Positions 35,276-48,342 of a stretch of DNA of 64,000 nt are shown here, piece after piece. The stretch is from Quercus robur (lineage: Eukaryota; Streptophyta; Magnoliopsida; Fagales; Fagaceae), in the NCBI RefSeq assembly GCF_932294415.1, contig NC_065539.1, positions 49,743,501-49,807,500 of the forward strand, in the 5' to 3' direction. Position 1 is the first letter of the stretch. Every line of letters begins with the position of its first letter. The notes below the pieces were generated by a model, which was not told the DNA's origin, did no database searches, and saw only the letters and a program-made list of their open reading frames with translations. The position numbers and the translations under genes were made by a program.

Positions 35276-37060
35276 ATGTATTATAGTATAATTGTTATAA
35301 AATTTTATTGGTAATGAGTTCATCATAAAAAATAGTAACAATTATAAATTGTACACACTTATCTATTATAATTATTCAATTGAACTCACTATTGAAGTAA
35401 TGAGAAATAATAATTAAAAAAAAAACAATTTCGGAGGAATATTATAGAATAAAAATTTATATATAATTTGTGTTTTTCTTTCTCCTTAATTCTAAAACAA
35501 AATGCACATCCCAAACACCCATATTCAATGACTTAATTTACAAAATCTACAAATCCACAACGTCTGATTTTAACATTAAAATTGTAATTGTCGTTATTAC
35601 TCAATATAAAATGCAAGCCCTCCTTCCTTGGTTGTAGCCAACTTATATGGGTTAGAATTAGATGAAACAATAATGTTAGAGATAGGTAGGTGTTGTCAAA
35701 ACTCAAAAGATTGAAAGTGGACATATTTAATAGAAAAATTATCACAAAATTTTTTAAGATCTCATTTTTATCAGTTTTTCACACATGGCACAAATTAGCA
35801 ACTAGTTATTATTATTAAGAAGTTGATACTAAGTACGAAATAAACTCTCTTATATATGCATTTTGTCCTTTTGGTAATTTACAACTTAAATCACCACTTT
35901 TATAAGTGCTAGTCAAATAGTTAGCTTTTTTTTAAAAAAAAAATTTTAACAGATTTTACCAAATGCTCTACTTTTTTTTTAAAAAAGTCCAGTTTAACCA
36001 CACTTTTTGAAACTACCACTTTTTCAAAAAACACAATATCAAAAAGTTAAACCAAACTCAGCATAATTCTCATAAAAAAAGGGTTTCGCTTTTTTAGGTG
36101 TGAAAAAAACATTTTTTAGAAAGTTACATTATGGATAGAGCACAGTATAATTCTCACTCTTCACCTAAAAAACAAAAGTCAAATTGTAACTTCTCTCTTT
36201 TTTTTTTTGGCTGAAATTGTAACTTCTCTCTTTATCTGTCTTAACATACGTAATCGTATAATTTTCTTGGATATGTGATAAGTCCAATAACCCTACAAAT
36301 AAGAAACTCGATAATTAAGTTGAGTGAAAATCTAGGATTCTAGAGGAATATATATATTTATTTATTTAGTTTTCAAAAATCTTTTTTCCATGACCAGGAA
36401 TTGGATGTTCAAATTTGTATTATTGTGTTGCCTTGACTAAAATCTCAATTTATATTCATAGTCAGATTATGTACAGGTTTCAAAACCTTATTTTTTTCAA
36501 AACAATTGCCTCAATTTGATTTCCATGAATTATTTCTACTAGTGTGTAACTCGTGCATATGCACGAATACAATTAAAAACAATCATAATCAAACGGTTTA
36601 AATTATACATTTTTTTTTAGAATAGGTTCAAGTTATATACGGTATATATTAGTTTACACATTTTTTAAACCATACATTTCTAAAATATGTAATGATTTCT
36701 TATTATTTGTATATATGATTTAGAATTTAATTGAATTTAGAATTTTTGGTTTTTGAATCCAATAATTTACTTGCCACAAAAATTAAAATTTAGATGGACA
36801 CATGGCATAAAATTGAACTCCAATTGAAATTCAATTTAACTGTTTCCTCCACCAAGATTCCTTGTCTACTTGTATTGGCTTAACTATCTAGGATTGCTTA
36901 GAATCAAGCATTAGAGAAATTCAACTTCATATTTTTTTCATTCTAAAATTCAATATCCCGAACATTTTATGGGAGCTATGCTTGATCCCATTCAACTTGT
37001 TCCAGTTCATCATAGAAATGGGATTCACAAGATGGTGATTCTAAACATATACATGTTAAA
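35276..37060. other. C-D intergenic region
   Basis: AT-rich, no gene. About 35525-35690 ('acaaaatc', 'atatgggttagaatta', 'gcaagccctccttccttgg') matches 45055-45210 between D and E. About 36845-37030 matches the DLH 3' flanks ('ccaccaagattccttgtc'). 'ctcgtgcatatgcacga' at about 36549 looks like an old transposon end. Confidence 0.5.
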
Positions 37061-37370
37061 GATGCTCTAATACCATGTTAAATAAATTAGAGGAGACAAA
37101 AAATAGATGCGGAAGCATAAAAGAGTAACACAAGAACACTTGAAGAATTACGTGATTCGGTCTAACAACTTACTCTTAAGGACCACATTTTTTATATATG
37201 AGTGAAGTACAATTCCTGTGTTACAAATTTAAAATGAATTGGTTTCTAAAAAAAATTTTAAAAAAAAATTTACAATGAACTCATTATAAGTATTTACAAT
37301 TAATAAACTTGTAGTACAAGTATGTCTTGGCTTGCACATCAAGCATGATTGGGCTTGAATTTCTCTAACA
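37061..37370 (-). mobile_element. LTR fragment, same family as the TRIM at 47265
   Basis: On the plus strand: degraded primer-binding site GCTCTAATACCA, then TGTTAAATAAATTAG ... TTTCTCTAACA (LTR 37076-37370, 295 bp). It shares 'gatgcggaagca', 'cctgtgttaca' and 'cttggcttgcacat' with the 47265/47881 LTRs but is diverged. Only one LTR and its primer-binding edge remain. Confidence 0.75.
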
Positions 37371-37567
37371 GTACCAAAGTTGCATCCACCTCATACAAAT
37401 TTCTTACAAAGCAGTGGCTTGACAGGAGACTTAAACAGGGGGAATAAATTTAGGATTTCCAGGATCACATCAAGTAGGAAAGCTATAATCAAGAATTAAA
37501 TACAATCCCTTAAAATCCTCAGTACAATCCCATAACATCCTCAATCAAAATAAGAATCAAACAAACT

Positions 37568-37600
<33 letters not shown>

Positions 37601-37922
37601 CACAAAGTCTAGTTGAAATCAGCATAATATCTGGTGTCCACACCAGTGTATAAACAAATTTTTATTTAACATACTTGGTAAACCAATTTAACATGTCCAA
37701 ATGAGACTCTTCAGCACTTTTGACAGCTGACTCGTCATCAACATTGTACCTTACTGTCCATCCATAAGCCACACCAGGGAATATTTTCACAAAACTGTCG
37801 AACTGAAAGATATAAATAGTATGAGGGTTAAAAAAATGCAACTGAATTATCATTAAGTTTTGACACGCAAAGCAGATACTACAAATCACTTCACTTTTGT
37901 TTTGGGAAGAAGAAATAATATC

Positions 37923-38622
37923 TGTAAGGACTCAATTCGTAACGACCCCAAAATGGTATTGGGTTCGTACGTTAAAGACCCAAACAATAAAATTTGTAAA
38001 GCGTGGGCTGAAAGGCTAGGCCTTGGTCACCGGACAGTGGTTAATTAAGGTATTCATGGTGGACGCACAGAGGTGAACTAAGTGTATCCATGGACCTTGT
38101 CCATTGAGCTTAATGTTCTTATTCTTTCTTCTACTTTCTAGGTCTCATCGTCCCCCCTACCTTTTGGCGCATAAGCCCTTACATTATATAGCCCTTCTCG
38201 ATTGATCCTGACATTCCATCTGTTGATCAGGCAGGTAACTACTCGAGTACCTGTCCCATCAGCCGCCTCCCCCTACTTTCTGTTAGTTGCAATAACCGAA
38301 GCCACACTGTTCAAGAGTCTTTTCCCATCAATGTGGCTAGGACGTTTGTTGGTGCCTTCAATGTGGAGGTGATGTCTTTTCCTCGAACCACTCCCACACT
38401 GTACTCCCATGCGAGTCCCATTCTACTCGCCTTTTCTTCTAGGACCGTTTTGGAGGCTGCCTTTGATGACATGTCGTTCTTCCCTTTTAGGCCTTGGGAT
38501 GCCGAGGACAGGGTCATCCTCGGCTGCATCTCTAGGCTATTTGGTCTTTCACTACTTGTCCTCGACGCGGGCCTTGGGCCCTAATGGAAAGTGGGTCGGG
38601 ACACAAATTCTCTGGCCCCACA
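37923..38622 (-). mobile_element. Solo LTR (700 bp) in DLH-D intron 6
   Basis: Plus strand starts TGTAAGGACTCAATTCGTAA and ends CTCTGGCCCCACA, the reverse complement of the 3615-4288 type. A perfect 5-bp duplication ATATC lies at 37918-37922 and 38623-38627. The paralogous introns carry the uninterrupted site (for example 'agtatctttcacaaaaata' in B). Minus-strand TATA 'ctatataatg' inside. Open frames here are LTR-derived. Confidence 0.92.
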
Positions 38623-41029
38623 ATATCTTTACCAAAAATAACTAGAAATTTTACTCAAATTGCTCTAATGCTAGAAGAGATTATGCTCTCTCAATTGAAA
38701 GACATGACTAAGAGCATTTTACAGGCTTTATTTAATTCTAGGAATCTTCTATGATGGAAAATTACTTGAAAGTTATTTAAATTGGAACAGAATGTTTACA
38801 ATTATTAAATTCAAAATCATGATGAGAAAATCCAAGAATGGCCTTTCTTAAGAACTCACCTCAGATTTTGCTGATAACTTCTCTCCATACTGTTTCAATT
38901 TTTCCGGTGGGGACCACTGGTCAATCTCAGCTCCCAGTATAGCAATATGAATCTTAACATCTGAAACAGTGAACTTTAACATCTGAGACAACATGTAATA
39001 TGTAACAGTTATTTAGCATGAGTTTGAAAAATGGGGGACTTGCCATCAACTTCATCTTCTGTGATTGAACCAGGATGCAAAACGACTACAGCATGAAGGT
39101 CAGTAGAACTTGCTAATTTCACTAAAACCATCCCTGAAAAATATGCAGGTAAACCAGACGTTTTCGAAGATTTCAGGCTTTAAGTTTCTTGTCAAAGTTT
39201 AAATTGAAAGCAAATCACTTACCTCCCCAGCAAAAACCTGCAGCCCCAATAGCAGAAACCCCTTTACTCTTCGAAGCTGCAATCACAGCTTTGGCATCCT
39301 CATATCCTTTATCCTAGAAGGAAAATGTATTTAAATTAAGCTTTAAGGAATCAGGAAAAGGAAGGTAGAAGTCGTACAAAACAGATGATAAGTCATTCTA
39401 TTTCAACTTAGGTCCCAAATAAAACATGCATAAACATGTGATAGTCATCAAAGGCAAATAAAAATGGCCCCTGCTTGTTTTGTTGATTCTTGTGCAATTT
39501 TTCATATGCCCATCCCAAATTGGAACTGAAACGCGAGAAACTAACCGGGTTGTGAACTTTGCCCCACAACTTTACATCAAAGTTCGGGTCATTATAATCA
39601 ATAACGGGGTCGCCATAGAAAAAATCAGGAACTACCACCAAGAATCCAGCAGCTGCAATTTTGTCCGCTAGTTTCCTTCACAGCAAGGCAATGCATAATA
39701 TTAAATATCATATAATTAGGAATAACTGATAATTGAATGCATGAATGTCTAGTATTAGTTAAAACAAGGATTGATTTAGCTGGTGAATAAGAAGAGTGAC
39801 TTGGAACTGAAACAACTCCAAGACATGGGTGATGGCAATTAGGTTCAATTCAAGTGCTTAGTGAAAGCTCAAATATGATAAATCATGGTATTTGAAAAAC
39901 ATAGTCTTCCACCAATTCAAACGACAGAGGACTGGATATCATTTGGCTCAAGTTTAGATCATTCATTATGAACATAATCAACAGATCATTTACATGTGAA
40001 GGACAAACAGGGTGGTATGAGAAATATCAAATACATTGTGAGTGAAAAAGAATATAAAGAAGAGGAAAAGTACATATACTGGGCTAAGTATAGTGTTTCA
40101 GACTAGTGATCTGAACATCTTATACTAATGCTATCTACAATCAACAAATAGAAACAAGTTCAATTTACAAGACATTAAAATTAGTAAAGGGAAACTACCC
40201 AAAAAAAAAAAAATACAAAAACAAAACTTGTGATATTTGCCTCTAAAACACAGAGACCCCCTGAACTGTGAAATGTTACACATGACCCCCTGTAGTTGTG
40301 TAACATTAATGGGGTTCTTTACATTCCCAATTTTGAAGGGTCTGGGAGAGGTGATTGATTAGGCATCCCTACCCTCCAAATTTAGGGATTGTGTTTTACA
40401 GGCAAACCATATGGAATTTTTTTTATAATTTCTCCATATAGATACTTGCCAATTTCATTTTTCTTGTTCTTCTAAGAAATTGTAGTCTGAGAGTTTACAA
40501 ACTCATCATTGTATCCACTTTCATTGATAACTCTATTCTCATAATATTCAACAGCTACATTTTCCTTATGCTTAGCAATAAACTAGTACAGATATTTTGC
40601 TAACTCATATCATTATTGGCTTTAAATTTTCAACCAAAGCTAGTTGGTCCTTTCAATATCTATCTTATTTTTCTCTTCTTTAATACTTAAATTCTCAATG
40701 GTAAGTATTGAATGTTGTAACAAATCCATATCCTCTTATTTTGAATGATAATTCTCTTTAAAGAACAGAGGCAAGCACCCAAATTTGCAATTAGTTTCCT
40801 CTATACAGCTTAATTGAACTTCAATTTTGAGCAATCTAGTTGGTTACAATACTTGATCCAGTGAAAGAAAGAAGTCATTAATTGTACCTGAAATCTGGTG
40901 CTTCATACCCTGCAAAGCAAAACATCACAAGAGGATGCAGAGATTAAATTGTAGCTCCTACGAACATATTCAAATTTATTACGAGTTATACAAGAACCAT
41001 ATAAACAAACACAAATGGTTAAAAGAATT

Positions 41030-41999
41030 TTTTTTTTTTTTTTTTTTGAAATAAAAAACATGTTTGGTTGGTTAAAATTAAAAAGATAGTTTTTTGAAGA
41101 AAAAAAATAGAAAATACTAAAATATGTTATTACTAAGATTTGAACTCTAATGCTAACTTATTAAATAAGATAGATTCATTAAATCAAATGCGTGTTTTCA
41201 TTGACTTTTGAAAATTAGAAACTAAAAATAGTCTTTTGCATGTTTTCAGTTTTCTTTAAAAATTGAGTTTTGAGAATAGATTTTATTTTCTGTCTATTTT
41301 AGATTTCCAAACAGGTTTTTTAGTCTCAAAAATAGAAAATTGTTTTTGAAAACAAAAAATAAGGGGGAAAGAATAGTTACCAAAAATACTAACACTCACA
41401 TAGGGAGAGGGGAGAATGTCTTAAAAAAACTAATAGAGGTGTATATCCAAAATAACTGCATTCTTGAATACATAGCACATGCTTTAAACCTCTTTAATTC
41501 ACACTCATTTTCCAATGTGAGATTAACCTACTGTTTTTTCTTTTGAGAATACTAAGATTATGTTTATTAACAGTTTTTGTTTTCTATTTCAAAAACTTGT
41601 TTTTGGGAATATAAATAAAAAACAATTTTTTTTTTGTATTTTTGAAATCAAAAACATATTTTGTTAGTTGAAATTAAAAAAAAAAAAAAGTTATTTGAAG
41701 AAAAAAAATAGAAAAAAACTAAAATATGTTATTACTAGGATTTGAACTCCAATGCAAACTCATTAAATGAGATTGATTTATTAAATTAAATACGTGTTTT
41801 CACTGACTTTTGAAAATTAGAAACTGAAAACAGCCTTTTGCATATTTTCAGTTTCTTTCACAAATTGAGTTTTGAGAACAACTTTTGTTTTCTGTCCATT
41901 TTAGGTTGCCAAACAAGTTTTTTTGTTTCAAAAATAGAAAATTGTTTTTAGAAACAAAAAATAAGAGAAAAAAACAGTTATCAAACATACCCTAAGTAT
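41030..41999. repeat. Direct repeat pair in DLH-D intron 1
   Basis: About 41041-41375 and 41640-41985 are related: both have 'gaagaaaaaaaatagaaaa', 'ctaaaatatgttattacta', 'tttgaactc', 'cgtgttttca' and 'gacttttgaaaattagaaac'. Edges such as 'tgtttggttggttaaaatt' and 'tatcaaacatacc' suggest two insertions of one MITE family. Absent from the other copies. Confidence 0.7.
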
Positions 42000-42649
42000 T
42001 TTTAACACACACACACGAGGAGAGGGGAAAACACCCAGTATAACTCTCTACGAATGCTACACCACTCAAATAAATTTACTGTTAAATTAAATATTTATAT
42101 TATTCTTAACATGTATGTCTAATTTCTTATTAATTGGATATCATTAACTATTCTATCATGTTTTGTGTAATGTATTAAAAAAATCATTTTTTTTTGGGAG
42201 AAACAAAAAAAAAAAAAATCATATTTTGAATGTGGTAAATAGTTATTAAACTCTAATCAGCTTGAAAATTTACAACCACGTAGAGTAATTTAATGGTAGA
42301 TTTGTCAATGTGTCAAGGTATGTATCAGATAAAAAGATATTGAATTGTGTAACATTTCTTTACGTATAACTTTTTCTTTCGAAAAAAAAACACACACACA
42401 CAAAGGTGAGAGAAAATGGTTTTAACACAAAGGCACACCACATATAACTTGAACGCAACTTATAACATGTATTTAATTAGAGAGAGAAGATAAATTGGTA
42501 CCAAGACCATCAGAAATGAGAAGGATAGCAAGCTTAGAATCTGAGAGCCAGTGATGTAAGTTTGAAGGCCTCCAAACTCTTGGACAGTCCCTTCTCCACA
42601 GGTTGAGCTCAGGATCGGTGGGTTCTCAAAGCACTGAGAGCTCGACATC

Positions 42650-43238
42650 CAGGGCCGGCTCTAAGGTGGAGCAAAATATGCAACCGTCTAAGGCCCCAAG
42701 TAAAAAAAAGGCCCCTAAATTTTAACCAATAGGATTATTTATAATCAATAAATAAAATAATTTTTTTTATTAGATGAAAAACAAATAAAAAAAAGAGAAA
42801 AATGCAACGTCATCCACAATATTTTTCACAACACTTTTACAATTAATGCTAAGTAGCAAGTTATTACAGCCTATTGTTGATGGCAAAAAAATAATTATAG
42901 TGATATTTTCAAATAAAAAGCAGTTTAAAATCTAGGATTTGTTATAAAAAATATTGTGAATATTGTGCTTCTAAAAAAAAAAAAAATAATAATAAGAGTT
43001 TAATTAGCAAACTTTTACTAGTTTTCATCTAAATCTACCACTAACACCACTGTTTTACTTACCACTATCAATCTACCACATCAACAAGTATGAAAAATTT
43101 TGTCAAATTTTTTTTTGTCTTAAAAATTCAAAAAAAAAAAAAAAATCTATGTAGTTCATGCTTATAAGTAGTAATTTTGCATCTAAATAAGATGATCAAT
43201 TTTCACCTTAGACCCTCAAATGCATCAAGCCGCCCCTG
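42650..43238. mobile_element. hAT element (589 bp) at the DLH-D start codon
   Basis: Ends CAGGGCCGGCTC and AAGCCGCCCCTG. Perfect 8-bp duplication TCGACATC at 42642-42649 and 43239-43246. That sequence is the reverse complement of GATGTCGA, so the duplicated target contains the DLH start codon. The ATG is now 597 bp further from its promoter. No transposase frame; AT-rich interior. Confidence 0.92.
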
Positions 43239-43356
43239 TCGACATCTTTACAATTATCAATGTCAAATTCAATGTGATGAAGTGAATCTTAGCTGAGATC
43301 TTATTGCAGAGATAGTGAAGACTAAAAAAAAATGATTGAATTTGATATTTGAGAAA

Positions 43357-43373
43357 CGTCAGTACTTACGTAA
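43357..43373 (-). promoter_or_regulatory. as-1-like element, DLH-D promoter
   Basis: Minus strand TTACGTAAGTACTGACG, identical to that of copy F. Without the hAT insertion it would lie ~112 bp upstream of the ATG. Confidence 0.65.
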
Positions 43374-44266
43374 CACTAACAGGAGTCCTGTTGGTATTAT
43401 CTCTTCAAAACAATTCTATATTCCGACCATATTTTTATTATCTTTTTCCTTTCACATCACCATAGAATCCATGTCCCTACATTTGTTTCCAAGATTTCTA
43501 AATTTGTTCTTATTTACAATTGTTTAATAATTTAGGAACTAACTTTAGTGTTAAATTTTGGGTAAAATACAAAAATCACATTGGAGAAAAATCAAACCAA
43601 CACCAATCACCTTTTTAGTACTTATAAAAAAATATCTAATTTATTAAAAACAAAACGACACATAGAAGTCAATTTCTGACAATTTAAAAAAAAAAAAAAA
43701 ATGAGGTTTGAAAATCCGTACATTATTTAGTGATGAAAATAAACTCGTGAGTCGTGACAACACAACAATACAAATTTGAACATCCAATTCTTGGTTGCCT
43801 CAGGCTCAGCCAAGATTCCTTGTCTGCTTGTATGGGCTTCACCACTTAGGAGACTACTTAGAATTACGACCAAGCTATAGAGAAATTCAACTTACTATTT
43901 TTTTTTAAAAAAAAATTCTGAAATTCAATACTCCAAACTTTTGTGGAGCCACGCTTGACACCATTCAACTAGTTCAAGTTCACATAGAAATGTTACGTCT
44001 AAAACATTTTTACAACAAATTATAGATAGCAAGTTGTTATTGATAGGTAAAAAATTGATATTAATGGTGGGCGGGCCCAAATTATGACTAGTAATAGTTT
44101 GCCACCTAAATTTTTTTGTGACAATATTGTGAATATAATATTACTCTAAGTTCACGACTAGGATCATAGGAATGGGTTTTGCATGATGTAGATTTTGAAT
44201 AGGTACCAAAGGCATGTGTAACTCATACAAATTTCTTACAAAGAAGTAGTCCACCGAATCACTTAA
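43374..44266. other. D-E intergenic region
   Basis: About 43520-43690 matches 59130-59510 upstream of F. About 43795-43985 and 44155-44250 are DLH 3'-flank sequence, interrupted at about 43988-44152 by a MITE-like block ('gttacgtctaaaacattttt' ... 'gtgacaatattgtgaatata'). No gene. Confidence 0.5.
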
Positions 44267-45790
44267 GGGGCATTTGGTTCGCTGTAATATTATATTATTG
44301 TTATTTTACATTAACTAGAAAATGTCCCGCACGATGTGGGGACTACTTTACAATTTCACTTGAAATCATTTTTATGTATATTAAGACCATCATATAATAC
44401 TTATTTTGTTGTATAATATTTATATTTGCCCACAATATTTTTGAACACTTTGAAAATTTATTTTCTTAATTCATATTTTATTTTAAAAAATTATATAACA
44501 CTATAAGACTATAACATAATATAATATTTACAGTTAAAAGTAGATTTTATTTTTTAAATTGATTAAATGATTTTGAAATCTATAAATAATAATTTAAAGC
44601 ATAAAATACTTTTATATTCTAAAATTGCATAAATTTAAACAACCTCCCAAATACTTTCTCAACTATTCTATTCTCACAACCAAATATGGAGACCTCAATC
44701 ACAAACACCCAACTCATTGTCTCAATGAAATTAAGGAAATTATTTGTAAGTATTAACATAAAGAGAACGTGATTAAACAAAGAGAAATTGGCTAAAAACA
44801 CATCCATTAATCAAAATTTAATAGTTTTTATTGGGCTTCTGTACCCTTTAAAAAAATTGAAAATAATTTGAAATCATCATCAATTTTTATTTTTATCACT
44901 ATGGCTCATACAATAGTAGTAAAAAAATCCTACAAAAAAACCTACAAATTATGAGTTCTAACACAATTTTTTTTATTTTTTTTGGAAAAAAATTAGCTAA
45001 ACAAAATACATTTATGACTTTCCCAAACCAAAATCCCAAACACCCAAAGACTCAAAACGAATTACAACCTTTACAAAATCCAAAATGTCTGACTTCAACA
45101 TCAAATTGTAAGCTACCATCACTGAATAAAAAACGCAAACTCCCTTCCTTTGTCATAGCCTACTAATACGGGTTAGAATTAAATGGTACTGCAATGTTAG
45201 AGTTACATAGGTGTGCCATTAAAAGGTTGAAAGTAAATTGCATCGTTTTTTGTTTGAGTGTATTTGAGATGGATAGCATGAAGGGTTATAGGCATGTGTA
45301 TATAAAGGAGTAAAAGTGGAAATGGTGAATGGAAATGCAAATAGTTTTTTGTGTGTGAGAAAGAAGAAAAATCTTGAAACACTAAACTAAATGAAACAAA
45401 TAATAGTCTTAAAACATTGAATAAAAAATGTAACAAAAAGTAGTCTTGAAACATTGAACCAAAGGAAATAAAGAGTATTTATTTTTAAATTTGTTCATAT
45501 CAGAGTGACTTAAGAGTATTTTAATTCTCTTCATAGAGTGTGACACATGGCAGAACTGCATACTTTCCTGCATGAGATCTTTGCTTATATATATATATAT
45601 AGTGAAATAATTTCAATACAAGAATACAACATTACATTGTTTCGGAAAGTGATGAGATTAATATAATATGATATATTTTGTAATTTTAAATTGTGGTAAT
45701 GTTAGAAAAATTAAAATAAACCAAAAATCTTAATGTCACATTATTGTAATGTGCATCACATTAAGGGCATATCACTACAAACCAAATGGC
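44267..45790. mobile_element. Possible composite DNA transposon between D and E
   Basis: Roughly inverted ends GGGGCATTTGGTTCG and CAAACCAAATGGCC. The flanks 'cacttaag' and 'cacttaga' could be a target duplication, since the host sequence reads through as DLH 3' flank on either side. The interior holds AT-rich sequence, 'cccgcacgatgtgggg' near 44326, and a block shared with the C-D interval. Edges uncertain. Confidence 0.5.
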
Positions 45791-47264
45791 CACTTAGACA
45801 CTTAGACGACAAAGGGAATGAACTATGAAGGATATGGTTTTTAGGGTCCTAGGGTTTTATGGCTTCCAAAGATCACAACAAGAAGGAAAGCTTTAATCAT
45901 GTCATAAATACAATCCCATAACATCCTCAATCAAAATAAGAACCAAACTAACTCAAAAACTCAAATAAGCACAAAGACAAGTTCAAATCAGCTTAACATC
46001 TGGTGTTTGCATCAATGCACAAACAATTTTCACTTTACATACTTAGTAAACCAGTTTAACATGTCCAAATGGGCCTCTTCAGCGCTCTTGACAGCTGACT
46101 TATCATCAACATTGTACCTTACTGTCCATCCATGAGTCACACCAGGGAATATTTTCACATAGCTGTCGAACTGAAAGATATGAATAATATAAGGGTTAAC
46201 AAAATTCAACTGTATTATCATTTAGAACTTAAGCTTTGACACCAGCAGAAACTGAAAAAATAAAAAATAAAAAAATTATGGCAAGAAGAAATAATATCTT
46301 TCTCAATAATAATGAAAATTTTTACTTTCTTGCTCTGATGATGCTGTAAGAGATTCAGCTATATCTCATTTTGAAAGACTTGTTTCGGACTATGAATTTC
46401 AAGTATATATTTCTAGGATTACCTAGGCTTCATTAAATGCTGGAAATCTTCTATGGTTGGAAATTGTTTGAAAATAATTTCATATTTTTTCCTCAATGTT
46501 TTTGAAAATTTGTTTCAAAATCATCCCTATAATTCAAAATATTTTTAAAAGGTCCTTACTGTTATTTGATGGATGGAAAATGTTGATAACAAACTGAATT
46601 TATGAAACTGAGAAATGTTTTAAATATTGAATTTAGTAATTTATCTAACACTCTTCCTCACATGTGGGTCTAAATTGCTCTTATTAGAAGTGGCCTAACA
46701 TGTGGGATCTTTTTAAATGGGAGGTAAAGTGGAGATAGGGTTTGAACACAGAACCTTCTATATCATAGTAAATTATTGATTGTTTCAAAAGTTTAAGTTA
46801 TTAGAAAATGATGGATTTGATCATTTATCTAACTATTATTAAAATTAAAAATTGTGACGAGAGAATTTAGGATGGAATTTGTTTAAGGCTCACCTCAGAT
46901 TTTGCTAACAACTTCTCTCCAAACTGTTTCAATTTTTTTGGTGGGGACAGATTGTCATTCTCAGCTCCCAATATAGCAATTGGAACCTTAACATCTGAAA
47001 CAATGAACTTCAACATCTGAGACAACATGAAATTTGCAACAAATATTTAGCATGAGCTTGAAAAGTGGGAGACTTACTATCAATGTGATATTCTGTGATT
47101 GAACTAGGATGCAACAGGACCACAGCCTAAAGGTCCGTAGAACTTGCTAATTTCACTGCCAGTCCCTGTAACACATGCAAGCAATCTAGATGTTAGTAGC
47201 TGAAGCACTGTAGGATTACAATGCAAAAACTATTTTCAAAGAATTCAAGCATTAAGTTTCCCGC

Positions 47265-48203
47265 TATTAAATATTAGCATTGATACACCATGTTGAATAT
47301 GCTAGTATGGATGCGGAAGCGAAAGCATAAAATATAGAACACAGTAACACATGAGAGTTACGTGGTTCAGCCTAATGGCCTACATCCACGGAGGAAACCC
47401 TAAAGGACTACATCAATAATATATTAGAGTGTAGTACAAATCCTGTGTTACAAAGAATCATAACATGTGTATATATAGTAGACTAAACCCTAGACTAATA
47501 GACTTCTAGTACAAGTAGGAAACTTGGCTTGCACACAAAGTAGAATTAGGCTTGAGCCTATGTTAATGGGCTAATATATCTCTAACACCCCCTCTCAAAC
47601 TCAAGATGGAAGCTTGATGAAATCTTGAGATTTGATAAGGTTGAGAAGATCCCTTGAATGAAGTTTGGCTCTGTGACGGTAGTTTGAGGAAGGCAATGGT
47701 CTTGCAGTGTTGATGCGACTTCTAACGGTGGCTTGACTATACCGGAGAGTTTTGACGGCAGCAGTAGAAAGCCAAAGAAGATGAACGCAGCGAAAAAAAA
47801 CACCGAGGAAGACAAAGATTGTTCTTAAATATACCGTAAGGACAGAAAACCATGACCACAAGAAGGTGGCTCTGATACCATGTTAAATATTAGCATTGAT
47901 ACACCATGTTGAATATGCTAGTATGGATGCGGAAGCGAAAGCATAAAATATAGAACACAGTAACACATGAGAGTTACGTGGTTCAGCCTAATGGCCTACA
48001 TCCACGGAGGAAACCCTAAAGGACTACATCAATAATATATTAGAGTGTAGTACAAATCCTGTGTTACAAAGAATCATAACATGTGTATATATAGTAGACT
48101 AAACCCTAGACTAATAGACTTCTAGTACAAGTAGGAGACTTGGCTTGCACACAAAGTAGAATTAGGCTTGAGCCTATGTTGATGGGCTAATATATCTCTA
48201 ACA
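47265..48203 (-). mobile_element. TRIM / mini LTR retrotransposon (939 bp) in DLH-E intron 4
   Basis: Two 323-bp LTRs (47265-47587 and 47881-48203) differ at about three positions, so insertion was recent. The primer-binding site is intact and reversed: GTGGCTCTGATACCA (47866-47880) abuts the right LTR, complementing initiator-Met tRNA. A polypurine tract (minus-strand GAGAGGGGG) abuts the left LTR. Perfect 5-bp duplication CCCGC at 47260-47264 and 48204-48208. The 293-bp interior has no gag or pol; the open frames there are not genes. Confidence 0.95.
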
Positions 48204-48342
48204 CCCGCCAAAGTCGAAATTGAATGCAAATCACTTACCTCCCCAGCAAAATCGTCCTGCCCCAATGGCAAAAACTCCTTTACTCTTTAGAGCTGCAATC
48301 ACAACTTTGGCATCTTCATATCCTTTATCCTAGAAGGAAAAT

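Larger units (their letters stand above)
37662..42648 (-). pseudogene. DLH copy D, frameshifted in exon 1
   Basis: Exons: 42502-42648, 40888-40909, 39546-39675, 39223-39313, 39044-39133, 38860-38960, 37662-37802. Exons 2-7 are open with correct lengths and phases, Cys in GFCWGG, Asp in AEIDQ, His in the PGVA(Y)GW region changed (see findings). Exon 1 is 147 nt instead of 148: one G is missing in 'ctgagagcc' (others 'ctggagagcc'), shifting the frame after YITGS. Intron 6 carries a solo LTR (37923-38622), intron 1 an inserted repeat pair, and a hAT element splits the ATG from the promoter. Intron 5 has a GC donor and the stop is TAA. It could be an assembly error in exon 1, but the disruptions together suggest loss of function. 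Confidence 0.85.

Noticed and set aside
38333-38645. Overlapping open frames of 78-83 codons
   Set aside because: Within the 37923-38622 solo LTR; not conserved in the related LTR at 3615.
47582-47861. Minus-strand open frames inside the TRIM
   Set aside because: No gag or pol similarity; the interior is only 293 bp and lies between two LTRs.
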